Below are positions 42,053 through 50,822 of a DNA stretch of 50,822 nt, piece by piece. Numbering within the stretch: position 1 is the first letter of the stretch; each line of letters opens with the position of its first letter. Source of the stretch: an uncultured Bacteroidia bacterium (GTDB taxonomy: Bacteria > Bacteroidota > Bacteroidia > JANWVE01). The stretch lies in the NCBI GenBank assembly GCA_938028625.1, contig CALIZB010000030.1, positions 1 to 50,822 on the forward strand. The letters are read 5' to 3'. The notes beneath the pieces are model-generated. The model searched no databases and was not told the origin of the DNA. It saw only the letters and a list, made by a program, of their open reading frames with translations. The position numbers were made by a program, and so were the translations under genes.

Positions 42053-42085
42053 CAAAATTAAACAAAAAGAGATTAAATAACTCAA
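42053..42085 (-). promoter_or_regulatory. Promoter of the TPR gene, leaderless type
   Basis: On the minus strand: TTG (42083-42085), 22 nt, TAATTTTG (42053-42060), then 5 nt to the ATG at 42047. Confidence 0.52.
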
Positions 42086-42135
42086 TATACTAATTTTATA
42101 CCATTTCTGAAGAGAATGGTAAGTATTCCGCCGTA

Positions 42136-43035
42136 TTACATATCAGGGGCAAATTTCCATCTTTTGTGCGACCATAACCACGTATGAGGCTCAGCATGAA
42201 TGCCTTTTTCTAATTGTTTTGCATATAGTTCAGTGATATACAGGGTTTCTTGTTTTTTATCTGTAATTTTTTCAGGAGGAGTATATAAGTGTATGATTTC
42301 CATTTGGTAATAGTGTCTTTTTATTTTACGGACTGTTCCATAATACACAGGTACACCCGCACCCATAGATAACCACGCTAATCCACTAAAAAAAGGGGTT
42401 GGGCGATTAAGAAACTGTAAAACACATTCTTTATCTATTTCTATGGGTCTTTGGTCTGCCACAGAACCTAATAGTACTTTTTGCTCTTTCTGTTTTAATT
42501 TTTTTAATACAGACAGTGGTTGTTCTGACGAATACATTGTACCACCAAATTTCATTCGCATAGAGTTTATCATTTTTTCTACATATTTATTGCGGAGAGG
42601 CTTATAAAAGCCTATTGGGTAGATATTTTTATCTTTAAAGTATGCACCAAATATTAAGCACACCCATTCCCAATTATTTTGATGAGATAAAGCTATAATC
42701 ACATTTTTATCTTGTTTAATAATTTCTTTCAGAGCTTCGTTTTCTACAATCTGAAAATGTTTAAGTATCTGTTTTTCAGACATAGAAAAGCCTTTAATTG
42801 TTTCCATTACCAAATCCGCAAGGTGTTTGTAAAAGTTTTTGATAATTTTATTCTGTTCATTTTTTGTCAGATGAGGAAAAGTACGCTCAATATGTTCTTT
42901 TACTACTTTTTTTCTGTATCCAATACCATAAAAAAGGGAAACATACAATACAAAACTGTAAAGGTCAAGTATCCACCAGGGCATACGGCTTATTAAAAAA
43001 AGGTATATTCTTAATAACAGATATACAGCACGCAT
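42136..43035 (-). CDS. LpxL/HtrB-type lipid A acyltransferase
   Basis: A 299-residue inner-membrane acyltransferase of the lysophospholipid acyltransferase superfamily. An N-terminal hydrophobic helix (AVYLLLRIYLFLISRMPWWIL) anchors it. The catalytic H-x4-E motif is in ALSHQNNWEW, followed by FYKPLRNKYVEKMINSMRMKFGG and LLGSVADQRP, both typical of LpxL. It would add a secondary acyl chain to lipid A; chain specificity is unknown. The end HAEPHTWLWSHKRWKFAPD is the conserved LpxL ending (WxWxHRRWK). The start is the ATG at 43035, 10 nt after an exact TACTTTTG box; TTG at 43041 would be only 4 nt after it. Confidence 0.9.
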   Translation of the reverse strand: MRAVYLLLRIYLFLISRMPWWILDLYSFVLYVSLFYGIGYRKKVVKEHIERTFPHLTKNEQNKIIKNFYKHLADLVMETIKGFSMSEKQILKHFQIVENEALKEIIKQDKNVIIALSHQNNWEWVCLIFGAYFKDKNIYPIGFYKPLRNKYVEKMINSMRMKFGGTMYSSEQPLSVLKKLKQKEQKVLLGSVADQRPIEIDKECVLQFLNRPTPFFSGLAWLSMGAGVPVYYGTVRKIKRHYYQMEIIHLYTPPEKITDKKQETLYITELYAKQLEKGIHAEPHTWLWSHKRWKFAPDM

Positions 43036-43045
43036 AAACAACAGG

Positions 43046-43053
43046 CAAAAGTA
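43046..43053 (-). promoter_or_regulatory. -7 box TACTTTTG of the lipid A acyltransferase gene
   Basis: Exact TANNTTTG on the minus strand, 10 nt before the ATG at 43035. Confidence 0.48.
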
Positions 43054-43164
43054 AGCAAAAGCATAGTTTAATCAGTATATAAAAAGATAACAAAATTTTT
43101 ATTATTGATTTTCAATGACTTACAAAAAAATGCAACTTTTTATTAAAAAATTACAACCTAACAT

Positions 43165-43195
43165 TTTGTATTTTAAAAAACTTATTTTAATTTTG
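43165..43195 (+). promoter_or_regulatory. Consensus promoter of the Sel1-repeat gene
   Basis: TTTG (43165-43168), exactly 19 nt, TAATTTTG (43188-43195). The predicted leader is about 50 nt, the longest clear one in this window. Confidence 0.68.
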
Positions 43196-43251
43196 TAATG
43201 TGTTCAAATAAAAACACAAACTAACAAGTTAATCATTAATTGTAAAAGCGT

Positions 43252-46143
43252 ATGAAAGCATTCATCATCAAAGGATTGGTCTTACTGACTTGCTGTATTC
43301 TGCAAGCTCAGACGTTTGATGCCATGAAAAAAAGTGCAGAAGCAGGAGATGCTAACGCACAACTGGCAGTAGGTAATGCGTATTATCTGGGTACGTATAA
43401 CAACACAGATGTTTTACAGGATTTTGCTCAGGCAGTATTTTGGTACACCAAATCTGCGGAACAAGGTAACATAAAAGCACAGATTCAGTTAGCGGATTGT
43501 TATCAAAAAGGCAATGGTGTTCCTGCTGATGCAGTTACGGCTGTAGCTTGGTTAAGCAAAGCCGCTTACAAAGGCGATAAAGATGCTCAATTTGCTCTTG
43601 GTAATGCCTATGCGAAAGGACAAGGTGCGGCACAAAATGATAGCACTGCTTTGTACTGGTATGCCAAAGCCGCATCACAAGACCACACAGAAGCTCAGAT
43701 GGCAGTAGCTGAGATGTACGAAAAAGGTAAAGGAACAAGACAAAGTTATGCGCAAGCCGCTTTTTGGTACAACAAATTAGCTGAAAAAAACTATGCTCCT
43801 GCACAGGTTAAACTAGGTACGTACTACAAAGACGGTATGGGCGTAAAAACAGATTATACCCAGGCTATCGGTTGGCTGACTAAAGCGGCTAATCAAGGTA
43901 ATTCTGATGCTTTTGTTTTACTGGGTATGTGTTATGAAGCACCAGGTTCACAGCAGGATTATAATAAAGCTATTCATTATTACGAAAAAGCCGCAGAAGC
44001 TAAAAATGCCACTGCGTTCTATCAGTTAGGTAATTTTTATTACAAAGGGGTTACAGGAAGTCCTGAATACAATAAAGCGGCAGAGTATTATACCAAAGCA
44101 GGAGACGCAGGAGATGCACGCGCTTATATGATACTTTCTGAAATGTATATGGAAGGCAAAGGGGTAACCAAAGATGAAGCCAAAGGCGTGAGTTGGGCAA
44201 TAAAAGCGGCAGATAAAGGCGATTTGAACGCACAGAAAAAAGTTGCAGTATATTATATGAAAGGTCAGGGAGTATTACAAGATTTTGCCAAAGCCGTAGA
44301 TTATTATACCAAAGCCGCTAATCAGAATGATGCAGAGTCACAGTTTATGGTCGCCCGTGCCGCAGAAGAAGGCATAGGAGATTTACAGGATTATGTAAAG
44401 GCAGTGTTCTGGTACCAGAAAGCCGCAGAAAATAACTATGCACAAGCACAGGTAAAACTTGGAAAATGTTATGAAATGGGTCAGGGTACTACCAAAGAAC
44501 CTATTCAGGCAGTATATTGGTACACCAAAGCCGCGGGACAAAACTATGCGGAAGGTCAGTATGAACTTGGCAGATGCTATCAGGAAGGTATCGGAGTAAC
44601 CAAAGACTATTCCCAAGCCGCAACGTGGTATGCCAAAGCCGTAGCACAACAAAATACTAATGCACAAGCCGCTTACGGACTTTTACATGAAAAAGGTTGG
44701 GGGGTTACACAAGACTATAACAAAGCATTCAGTTTATACTCCGAAGCCGCTAAAAAAGGACATCCTATGGCACAGAATAATCTCGGTATGCTGTATGAAA
44801 CAGGAAACGGCACAGAAAAAAATCTTGCCAAAGCCTTTGAATGGTATCAAAAGTCTGCGGAACAGAACTATACCGAAGGTATGTATAACCTGGCCTCCTG
44901 CTATGAAGATGCCAAAGGAACAGCTAAAGATATGACCAAAGCTGCTGACTGGTATGGCAAGTCCGCCCGCGCTGGATATGCACCTGCACAAGATAAATAT
45001 GGTTTGTGTTTAGCTGACGGTAAAGGCGTAGATAAAGACGAGAAAAAAGCAGTAGAGTTTTTTAACATGGCCTCTGACCAAGACTATGCACCTTCACAAG
45101 TTAATCTTGGGGATATGTATGCAAGTGGTAGAGGAGTAAGTCTGGATTATGCTAAGGCACTGAACTTTTATCTTAAAGCGTCTGATAAAAATAATCCCAA
45201 AGGACAACTACAAGCAGGTAAATGCTACATCAATGGACAAGGCACTCGCGTAGATAGTGTAAGAGGAGTAGAGTTACTCATTAAAGCCGCTGACCAGAAT
45301 ATAACCGAAGCTCAATTTCATGTAGGATATGCTTATGAGCATGGCATGGGCATAGCCAAAGACCAAAAGAAAGCTGTATTTTATTACAACCGTGCCGCAG
45401 AACAAGGTTTTGCTCGCGCACAGTATGCTATGGGTTATAATTATCTTAATGGTCTAGGAGTAGATAAAAACCCACAAGTGGCTACTTCATGGTTGAATAA
45501 AGCCGCAGAACAAGGTGAAATCTCCGCTCAAATACTACTTGCTAATTGTTATATGACAGGAGTAGGTGTTCCTGTTAATGAACAACAAGGCGTATATTGG
45601 TATAGCAAAGCCGCTGATGCAGGTAATCCTGAAGCAGAATATCAGTTAGGTATGTGTTACAAGTTAGGTAAAGGAACAAAAAAAGAAATGAGCACCGCCG
45701 CAGAGTGGTTTCAAAAGTCTGCTAATCAGGGAAATGCTAACGCACAAGCTCAACTCGGATTATGCTATTACAAAGGTGAGGGTGTCCCTCAGAATTATAC
45801 CAAAGCTATCGAACTCCTCCAAAAAGCCGCCGATAATGATAACGTGGAAGCGCAGTCTTGCCTTGGCGAAGCCTATACCTTAGGATATGGCACCAAAGTT
45901 AACCTTGACAAAGGAACAAATTATCTTACCCGTGCCGCCGAAAAAGAAGATTTCAAAGCACAGTACCTTCTTGGAATAATGTATCTCAATGTGGGATATT
46001 ATTCAAAAACCAAGCAGAAACAAGACAAGTCTAAGGCTAAAAAATACCTTAGCATGGCACACACCAATCCTAACACGCCAACTGACGTCAAAATAGAAAT
46101 CAAACGCTATTGGGACGACAACGGTCTGGCGAGAATACGCTAA
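43252..46143 (+). CDS. Secreted Sel1-repeat protein with about 25 repeats
   Basis: A 963-residue exported solenoid. The signal peptide is FIIKGLVLLTCCILQAQ. I count 25 Sel1-like repeats of about 36 residues, each with an AQxxLGxxYxxG core followed by G-V-x-(K/Q)-D-x-x-K-A-x-x-W-Y-x-K-A-A. Repeat 6 (VLLGMCYEAPGSQQ) and repeat 10 (FMVARAAEEG) are degenerate. The C-terminal about 40 residues are basic and then acidic, outside the solenoid. Sel1 solenoids bind other proteins, often at the cell envelope; no catalytic domain is present. No clue to the partner lies next door. It ends at a terminator facing mfd. Confidence 0.88.
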   Translation: MKAFIIKGLVLLTCCILQAQTFDAMKKSAEAGDANAQLAVGNAYYLGTYNNTDVLQDFAQAVFWYTKSAEQGNIKAQIQLADCYQKGNGVPADAVTAVAWLSKAAYKGDKDAQFALGNAYAKGQGAAQNDSTALYWYAKAASQDHTEAQMAVAEMYEKGKGTRQSYAQAAFWYNKLAEKNYAPAQVKLGTYYKDGMGVKTDYTQAIGWLTKAANQGNSDAFVLLGMCYEAPGSQQDYNKAIHYYEKAAEAKNATAFYQLGNFYYKGVTGSPEYNKAAEYYTKAGDAGDARAYMILSEMYMEGKGVTKDEAKGVSWAIKAADKGDLNAQKKVAVYYMKGQGVLQDFAKAVDYYTKAANQNDAESQFMVARAAEEGIGDLQDYVKAVFWYQKAAENNYAQAQVKLGKCYEMGQGTTKEPIQAVYWYTKAAGQNYAEGQYELGRCYQEGIGVTKDYSQAATWYAKAVAQQNTNAQAAYGLLHEKGWGVTQDYNKAFSLYSEAAKKGHPMAQNNLGMLYETGNGTEKNLAKAFEWYQKSAEQNYTEGMYNLASCYEDAKGTAKDMTKAADWYGKSARAGYAPAQDKYGLCLADGKGVDKDEKKAVEFFNMASDQDYAPSQVNLGDMYASGRGVSLDYAKALNFYLKASDKNNPKGQLQAGKCYINGQGTRVDSVRGVELLIKAADQNITEAQFHVGYAYEHGMGIAKDQKKAVFYYNRAAEQGFARAQYAMGYNYLNGLGVDKNPQVATSWLNKAAEQGEISAQILLANCYMTGVGVPVNEQQGVYWYSKAADAGNPEAEYQLGMCYKLGKGTKKEMSTAAEWFQKSANQGNANAQAQLGLCYYKGEGVPQNYTKAIELLQKAADNDNVEAQSCLGEAYTLGYGTKVNLDKGTNYLTRAAEKEDFKAQYLLGIMYLNVGYYSKTKQKQDKSKAKKYLSMAHTNPNTPTDVKIEIKRYWDDNGLARIR

Positions 46144-46155
46144 ACAATTAATGAT

Positions 46156-46181
46156 ACGGGAGATGCAATGCTCCCGTTTTT
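46156..46181 (+). terminator. Rho-independent terminator of the Sel1 gene
   Basis: A 7-bp GC-rich stem (46156-46162 with 46171-46177, 8-nt loop) followed by T's up to 46181. On the minus strand no U-run follows, so it acts mainly on the plus strand. Confidence 0.75.
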
Positions 46182-46207
46182 ACTTTTAAACACTATACAA
46201 ACGGATA

Positions 46208-49200
46208 TTACGCCTTTGAGGTAAGGCTGTAAATGTACGAAATAATAGTATTTAACTTTTCTGACACACCTGCTACAGTATTTATTCCTTGCACAGACAA
46301 GATAAGTTGTTCTTTCACTTGTTTTAAGCTATGGGTTTTTCCGTTTTTTGCTACATATTCTAATAATCTGCTAAAAGCATCACTTTTAAAGAAAGATACG
46401 TTTTTATCTGAAACAAAATACAGTTTAAGTTGTTTGTTCTTAAAACTGATTTTTTCCAATGCCATTTGCTTTCCTAACCATTTAAGCGTCATGCTCTGAA
46501 TCAGATTTTCTACCATATCAGGCAAATCTCCAAAACGGTCTTGCAACTGTGTTCTGAACGCTTGTAAATCTTTTTCATTGTCAATTTTAGAAAGTTCTGT
46601 GTACAGGTTCATACGTAAAGCAATATTATTCACGTAATATTCAGGAATACGAAGTTCCTCATCAGTTTCAATAACACATTCGGATACTGTAAAAGCATTC
46701 TGTTCTTTTTCTGAGAAGACGTGGGAAAAACTTTCCTTTTTAAGTTCCTGAATAGCTTCATGAAGTATTTGCTGATAAGTTTCAAAGCCCATTTCGTTAA
46801 TAAATCCGCTTTGGTCTGCACCGAGCAAATCTCCTGAACCGCGTATTTCCAAATCCTTTAATGCAATGGAAAAACCCGCTCCCAAGTCTGAAAATTCTTC
46901 CAGAAGTTCTAATCTTTTACGCTGTTCTGTGGGTAGTGCGGTTAAAGAAGGTGCTAACAGATAACAAAAGGCTTTTTTATTAGAACGCCCTACTCGCCCG
47001 CGCATCTGGTGCAAATCACTTAATCCGAATAAATGAGCATTGTGTATGATGATGGTATTTGCATTAGGAATATCCAAACCTGCTTCTATGATAGTGGTAG
47101 AAACGAGTACATCTGCCTGATGTTCAATAAATTTTGTCATTACTTCTTCTAATTTTCCGCCTTGCATCTGTCCATGTCCTACAATAACCCGCGCATGAGG
47201 TACTAAACTCTGTATAAGATTGGCAATACTGTAAATATCTTCTATGCGATTATGTACAAAATACACCTGTCCATTACGTTCAAGTTCGTACTCTATGGCA
47301 TTTTTAATAGTTTCTTCATTAAAGCTCAGCACCTCGGTATGTACAGGTTGCCTATTAGGAGGCATAGTTTTAATGGTACTCAAATCTCTTGCGCCCATAA
47401 GCGAAAAATATAAAGTACGCGGAATAGGCGTTGCGGTAAGAGTAAGTGTATCTATATTTTCTTTCATAGCACGGAGTTTTTCTTTTACGCCTACCCCAAA
47501 TTTTTGTTCTTCATCAATAATCAATAAACCTAAATCTTTGAATTGTACATCTTTGGAAACCAATCTATGTGTACCTATTACAATGTCTGCTTTACCATTT
47601 TTTATCATTTCTAATGTTTCTTTGATTTCCTTCGGACTTCTAAAACGATTTAATACACGAATATTTACTCCAAAATTCTTTAAGCGTTCTTGAAAAGTAT
47701 GGTAATGCTGTGTAGCCAGTACCGTAGTAGGTACAAGTACGGCCACCTGTTTGCCATTAACTACTGCTTTAAAGGCAGCGCGAACAGCCAACTCAGTTTT
47801 TCCACAGCCTACATCACCACAGAGTAACCTATCCATAGGTTTAGGTGACTCCATATCTTTTTTTATTTCTTCCCATGCTGTTATTTGGTCAGGCGTGTCT
47901 TCGTACATAAAATTAGCTTCTAATTCGTAATTCAAATAGTTATCAGGAGCGCAGGCTGTACCTTGTTGTAATTTTCGTTTAGCGTATAAAGTTAAAAGGT
48001 CAAAAGCAAGTTCTTTTACACGTTTTTTAGTTTTTTCTTTGGTTTTTTTCCATACCGAAGAACCTAATTTGTGCATTCTAGGAACACTCCCTTCCTTGCC
48101 CGCATATTTGGATACTTTGTGCAAACTATGCACACTTACGTACAACACATCGCCGCCTTCATAAAAAAGTTTCATACACTCCTGTTTTTTACCTGCTAAT
48201 TCCAGCGTTTCTAAACCACCGAACTTAGCTATACCATGGTCAATATGAACTACATAATCCCCAGGTTTAAGTTCCTTAAATTCCTGAATGGTAAGCGCTT
48301 CACTTTTTTTGAACGATTTAGGTTCTTTGTAACGATAGTATTTTTCAAAAATCTGATGGTCAGTGTAACAGACAATTTTGTGGGTGTGGTCAATAAATCC
48401 TGCCGATAATCCAAAATTAAGTGGGGTGTACTGTACCTGTACGCCTTTGTCCTCAAAAATTTCCTGAATTCGGGTAATTTGTTTTTCGCTCTCTGCACAG
48501 ACAAAAGCTTTGTATCCTGCTTTTTCGTATTGCTGAATGTGTTTGATAAAATTATCAAAATTTCGCATAAAAGCAGGTAAAACTTGACTTTCTATATGTG
48601 TTACATACTCTGTTTTGAGATAAGGTTTACTTCCACATTCTACAATTTTGTGATGCTCCGTAAGTTGTTGTATAAATTCCTTTCCTGTAATAAAAGCCTG
48701 TTCAGGAATATAGTTTACTTGTATTTCAGGGTTTTGTTGGCTTTCAAAAAAGGTTTTTACAGAAGCGTCAAAACATTTGGTAATAATTTGTTCTGAAAAG
48801 GCTAAATCTTTGACAAAAAATACGGTATCTTGGGGTAAAAATTCTATCAACGAAACATGCGAATTTTCTTGATACTGTGTCTGAACATTAGGCAATAGGG
48901 TAATTTCTGAAAGATTTTCTACGGAAAGTTGGGTTTCAGGATTAAATGTACGTAGAGAACGTACTTCCTCACCCCATAATTCAATACGGTAAGGCAAATG
49001 GGCTGTATACGAAAACACATCAATAATGCCCCCGCGCACCGCAAATTGACCTGCTTCATAAACAATATCTACCTGTTCAAAATGATATTCGCGGAGAATT
49101 TCCACTAAAAAATCTATGTCCAAAGCATGACTGACCTGAACCTGAATTTTGTTTTTTTCCAACAGTTCTTCTCGGATAACTTTTTCTGCTATAGCTTCAG

Positions 49201-49561
49201 GATAAGTAACTATAACAAATGGTTTTTGCTGTGCAACATGATGTAAAATCTCTGTTTTTTGCAGAATATTTGTGTTCTCCACAAAAGCCTGCTGATACTG
49301 ATAAGGTTTTTTATAGGACGATTGTAAAAAAAGTGCACTAATTCCGATATTGGAGAGATTATTATGCATAAAAAGTGCTTCTTCCTTATCCTGGGCAAGA
49401 TAAAGAATATGAGATATTCCTTTTTCATGAACAACAGCTACAGAAATACTGTCTAAACTGCCTGAAAGACCTGATAACTGAATATTTTTGTACAGACGGA
49501 TATTGGTATACCATTCATTCAGCCATTTTGTATTCAGATACCCTTCGGATAATTTATTCAT
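46208..49561 (-). CDS. mfd: Transcription-repair coupling factor Mfd
   Basis: A 1117-residue DNA translocase that frees RNA polymerase stalled at lesions and recruits UvrA. The N-terminal UvrB-like part includes EAGQFAVRGGIIDVFSYT and PYRIELWGEEVRSLRTFNPETQ. The CarD-like RNA polymerase-binding domain begins ELKPGDYVVHIDHGIAKFGG. The helicase has Walker A GDVGCGKTE (582-590), DEEQKFGVG, TATPIPRTLYFSL, and motif VI QMRGRVGRS. A C-terminal TRCF domain ends the protein. ATG 49561 is taken as start because the TATTTTTG box ends 5 nt before it; the 49588 start lies upstream of that promoter. Confidence 0.96.
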   Translation of the reverse strand: MNKLSEGYLNTKWLNEWYTNIRLYKNIQLSGLSGSLDSISVAVVHEKGISHILYLAQDKEEALFMHNNLSNIGISALFLQSSYKKPYQYQQAFVENTNILQKTEILHHVAQQKPFVIVTYPEAIAEKVIREELLEKNKIQVQVSHALDIDFLVEILREYHFEQVDIVYEAGQFAVRGGIIDVFSYTAHLPYRIELWGEEVRSLRTFNPETQLSVENLSEITLLPNVQTQYQENSHVSLIEFLPQDTVFFVKDLAFSEQIITKCFDASVKTFFESQQNPEIQVNYIPEQAFITGKEFIQQLTEHHKIVECGSKPYLKTEYVTHIESQVLPAFMRNFDNFIKHIQQYEKAGYKAFVCAESEKQITRIQEIFEDKGVQVQYTPLNFGLSAGFIDHTHKIVCYTDHQIFEKYYRYKEPKSFKKSEALTIQEFKELKPGDYVVHIDHGIAKFGGLETLELAGKKQECMKLFYEGGDVLYVSVHSLHKVSKYAGKEGSVPRMHKLGSSVWKKTKEKTKKRVKELAFDLLTLYAKRKLQQGTACAPDNYLNYELEANFMYEDTPDQITAWEEIKKDMESPKPMDRLLCGDVGCGKTELAVRAAFKAVVNGKQVAVLVPTTVLATQHYHTFQERLKNFGVNIRVLNRFRSPKEIKETLEMIKNGKADIVIGTHRLVSKDVQFKDLGLLIIDEEQKFGVGVKEKLRAMKENIDTLTLTATPIPRTLYFSLMGARDLSTIKTMPPNRQPVHTEVLSFNEETIKNAIEYELERNGQVYFVHNRIEDIYSIANLIQSLVPHARVIVGHGQMQGGKLEEVMTKFIEHQADVLVSTTIIEAGLDIPNANTIIIHNAHLFGLSDLHQMRGRVGRSNKKAFCYLLAPSLTALPTEQRKRLELLEEFSDLGAGFSIALKDLEIRGSGDLLGADQSGFINEMGFETYQQILHEAIQELKKESFSHVFSEKEQNAFTVSECVIETDEELRIPEYYVNNIALRMNLYTELSKIDNEKDLQAFRTQLQDRFGDLPDMVENLIQSMTLKWLGKQMALEKISFKNKQLKLYFVSDKNVSFFKSDAFSRLLEYVAKNGKTHSLKQVKEQLILSVQGINTVAGVSEKLNTIISYIYSLTSKA

Positions 49562-49566
49562 TGGCA

Positions 49567-49574
49567 CAAAAATA
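49567..49574 (-). promoter_or_regulatory. -7 box TATTTTTG of mfd, leaderless type
   Basis: Exact TANNTTTG on the minus strand, 5 nt before the ATG at 49561. No clear -33 TTG at the usual distance. Confidence 0.52.
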
Positions 49575-49627
49575 CGATTTACCTGCAATATAATACTTTA
49601 TATACACGTAAAAGCAACTTTTTAATA

Positions 49628-50822
49628 CTATACTTCTTCCCACTCAAAAACCGAAAGATTTTTACTGTTTAGGTCAAATACCATTCCCACTAGGTAGATT
49701 TCTTTACCTTGATTCATGTATTTTTCATAGTATTTTCTCGTTTTTATCTGTTGTAATGGACTTTCATTATGGTGTGCCATTTTGAACTCAAATACATAGA
49801 GTTTTTCCCTCAATTGCAAGGTTAAATCTATTCTGCCGATATTTGTATGGTCTTCTATGGTACAATTTAAGCCAAGTCCCTTGAAAAACGCATAAATCAC
49901 AGAACCGTAAAAACCTTCATAATTTTTTATATGCTCACTGTATTGATAGCTTATGCCTGCAAACAAACTCTTGAATAATTTTTCTAACTCTATAAAATTG
50001 CTCTCCCGTAATGCTTTTGAAACATGTACGCTGAGCGAAACAGAGTTATTCCCAAAATAATTTCTGAAAATAACCGAGTTGAGCGACCTTTCTACTTCAA
50101 AATTAGGATAGTACAACTGATAAAAAATACAGTTATCTTCATCAGAAAATTGATTTTTTATAGTCAGATAACCTGTTTGCCATAATACTGATTCTATCGG
50201 TAAATCCTGAATATCAAACGTAGAAAGCAAACTCTCATCTACGGTTATATTTTCTAATTCAGGTAAGTAATAATCTTTTTCTTGTATCAGTTTTACTAAA
50301 AACGTAGGCGTACCACTCTCAAACCAATATGGCTTGTATTTCTTACTATTCAAAAATTTAAGCACATCAAACGGATTGTAGACTTTGGGTTCGTCAGTAT
50401 CCCAACCATACCCATTATACCACCGTTTTACTTCATCTAAATCTACATCATCTAAATACTCTGCAAAGTAATGTAATAAATCCTCATGCGTGTAGCCGCA
50501 TACGTTAGCAAATTCTCGCTCTAAGGTAATATCATGCAGGTTATTCAAACCGCTGAATATGCTCGTTTTAGTAAATTTACTTACACCTGTTAAAAAGGCA
50601 AACTGTACAGATTCATCACTCGCTTTAATCACAGAGTAAAAACCTTTCAAAATTTCACGGTTTGTGGTTGCGGTGGAAACGTCTGTAATACAATCTAAAA
50701 TAGGTTTATCGTATTCATCTATTAAAATCACTACTTTTTGTTTGTGCTTTTCTACCAGAGCGAGAATTATATCCCTGAAAATATTCGGCAGTTCATCTTC
50801 CGTGGAAACGCTTAACTGATAT
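49628..50822 (-). CDS. AAA-ATPase-like / PD-(D/E)XK nuclease-domain protein, partial at right edge
   Basis: At least 397 residues are visible; the frame is open to the window edge, so the N-terminus, which should hold the Walker A motif, is missing. The ATG at 50731 is internal: the upstream codons read QLSVSTEDELPNIFRDIILA and join VVILIDEYDKPILD, the Walker B/sensor segment typical of the AAA-ATPase_like family. The middle carries FAFLTGVSKFTKTSIFSGLNNL and GYTHEDLLHYF. The C-terminal DUF1703-like nuclease domain has GRIDLTLQLREKLYVFEFKM, with the D...ExK core of PD-(D/E)XK enzymes. Bacteroidota genomes carry many near-identical copies; the role is unproven, with mobile-element or defence links proposed. 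Confidence 0.85.
   Translation of the reverse strand, partial: YQLSVSTEDELPNIFRDIILALVEKHKQKVVILIDEYDKPILDCITDVSTATTNREILKGFYSVIKASDESVQFAFLTGVSKFTKTSIFSGLNNLHDITLEREFANVCGYTHEDLLHYFAEYLDDVDLDEVKRWYNGYGWDTDEPKVYNPFDVLKFLNSKKYKPYWFESGTPTFLVKLIQEKDYYLPELENITVDESLLSTFDIQDLPIESVLWQTGYLTIKNQFSDEDNCIFYQLYYPNFEVERSLNSVIFRNYFGNNSVSLSVHVSKALRESNFIELEKLFKSLFAGISYQYSEHIKNYEGFYGSVIYAFFKGLGLNCTIEDHTNIGRIDLTLQLREKLYVFEFKMAHHNESPLQQIKTRKYYEKYMNQGKEIYLVGMVFDLNSKNLSVFEWEEV

Noticed and set aside
42099-42121. Inverted repeat after the lipid A acyltransferase gene as a terminator
   Set aside because: The 7-bp stem is AT-rich and no U-run follows on the minus strand.
43252-46143. Tandem DNA repeats in the Sel1 gene as a recombination hot spot
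   Set aside because: The repeats are clear in protein but diverged at DNA level; no long identical DNA units were seen.
47244-47693. 149-residue plus-strand reading frame
   Set aside because: It is antisense to the helicase core of mfd; composition is serine/phenylalanine-rich with no family signal.
1-50822. CRISPR array to accompany the CARF-HEPN gene
   Set aside because: No series of identical 25-40 nt repeats with regular spacers was seen on either strand.
1-50822. tRNA or rRNA genes
   Set aside because: No cloverleaf with a GGTTCRA-type T-arm and CCA-side stem and no rRNA-like block was recognised; the intergenic gaps are short.

Overview
This window is chromosomal DNA of a member of the Bacteroidota. 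The evidence is direct: AT-rich sequence, a large secreted protein ending in a type IX secretion (T9SS) sorting domain, a PorE-like OmpA protein, an SBBP-repeat surface protein, and a repeated promoter element TANNTTTG, the -7 box used by the Bacteroidota primary sigma factor. Starts show no obvious Shine-Dalgarno sequences. I cannot place it below phylum with confidence. No rRNA, tRNA, CRISPR array, insertion sequence or prophage was recognised.

Layout. 1-2683 (minus): a frameshifted SBBP-repeat surface protein running off the left edge, then two distantly related small secreted proteins. 2817-10628: a polyprenyl-phosphate sugar phosphotransferase (+), a 967-residue T9SS cargo, a GT39-type membrane glycosyltransferase and a membrane-bound SpoIIE-type phosphatase (all -). 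10838-19517: an RlmL-like rRNA methyltransferase, a glutamate dehydrogenase, an MMPL/RND exporter, a three-helix membrane protein, a duplicated DUF4476 protein, a methionine-type aminotransferase and a hotdog thioesterase. 19619-29583: PorE-like protein, FtsH, HisS, a geranylgeranyl-reductase-like flavoprotein, a PstS-like binding protein, QueE and RlmD. 29603-33755: an rpiB-asnB pair, a WlbB-like acetyltransferase and an aldo/keto reductase. 33891-39610: a six-repeat DUF349 protein, dCTP deaminase, a lone CARF-HEPN protein of the Cas02710 type, and a POT peptide transporter. 39667-50822: a membrane protein, a TPR protein, an LpxL-type acyltransferase, a 25-repeat Sel1 protein, Mfd, and an AAA-ATPase/PD-(D/E)XK protein cut by the right edge.

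Most genes look like single-gene transcription units, each with its own promoter and often its own hairpin terminator. In at least ten genes the start codon lies only 3-5 nt after TANNTTTG, which predicts leaderless or nearly leaderless mRNAs and fixes many starts downstream of the longest possible reading frame. Envelope functions dominate (secretion, lipid A acylation, sugar transfer, export), mixed with translation, RNA modification and repair housekeeping. The most unusual gene is the CARF-HEPN protein at 36304-37509: a predicted cyclic-oligoadenylate-sensing ribonuclease with no CRISPR-Cas genes in view.
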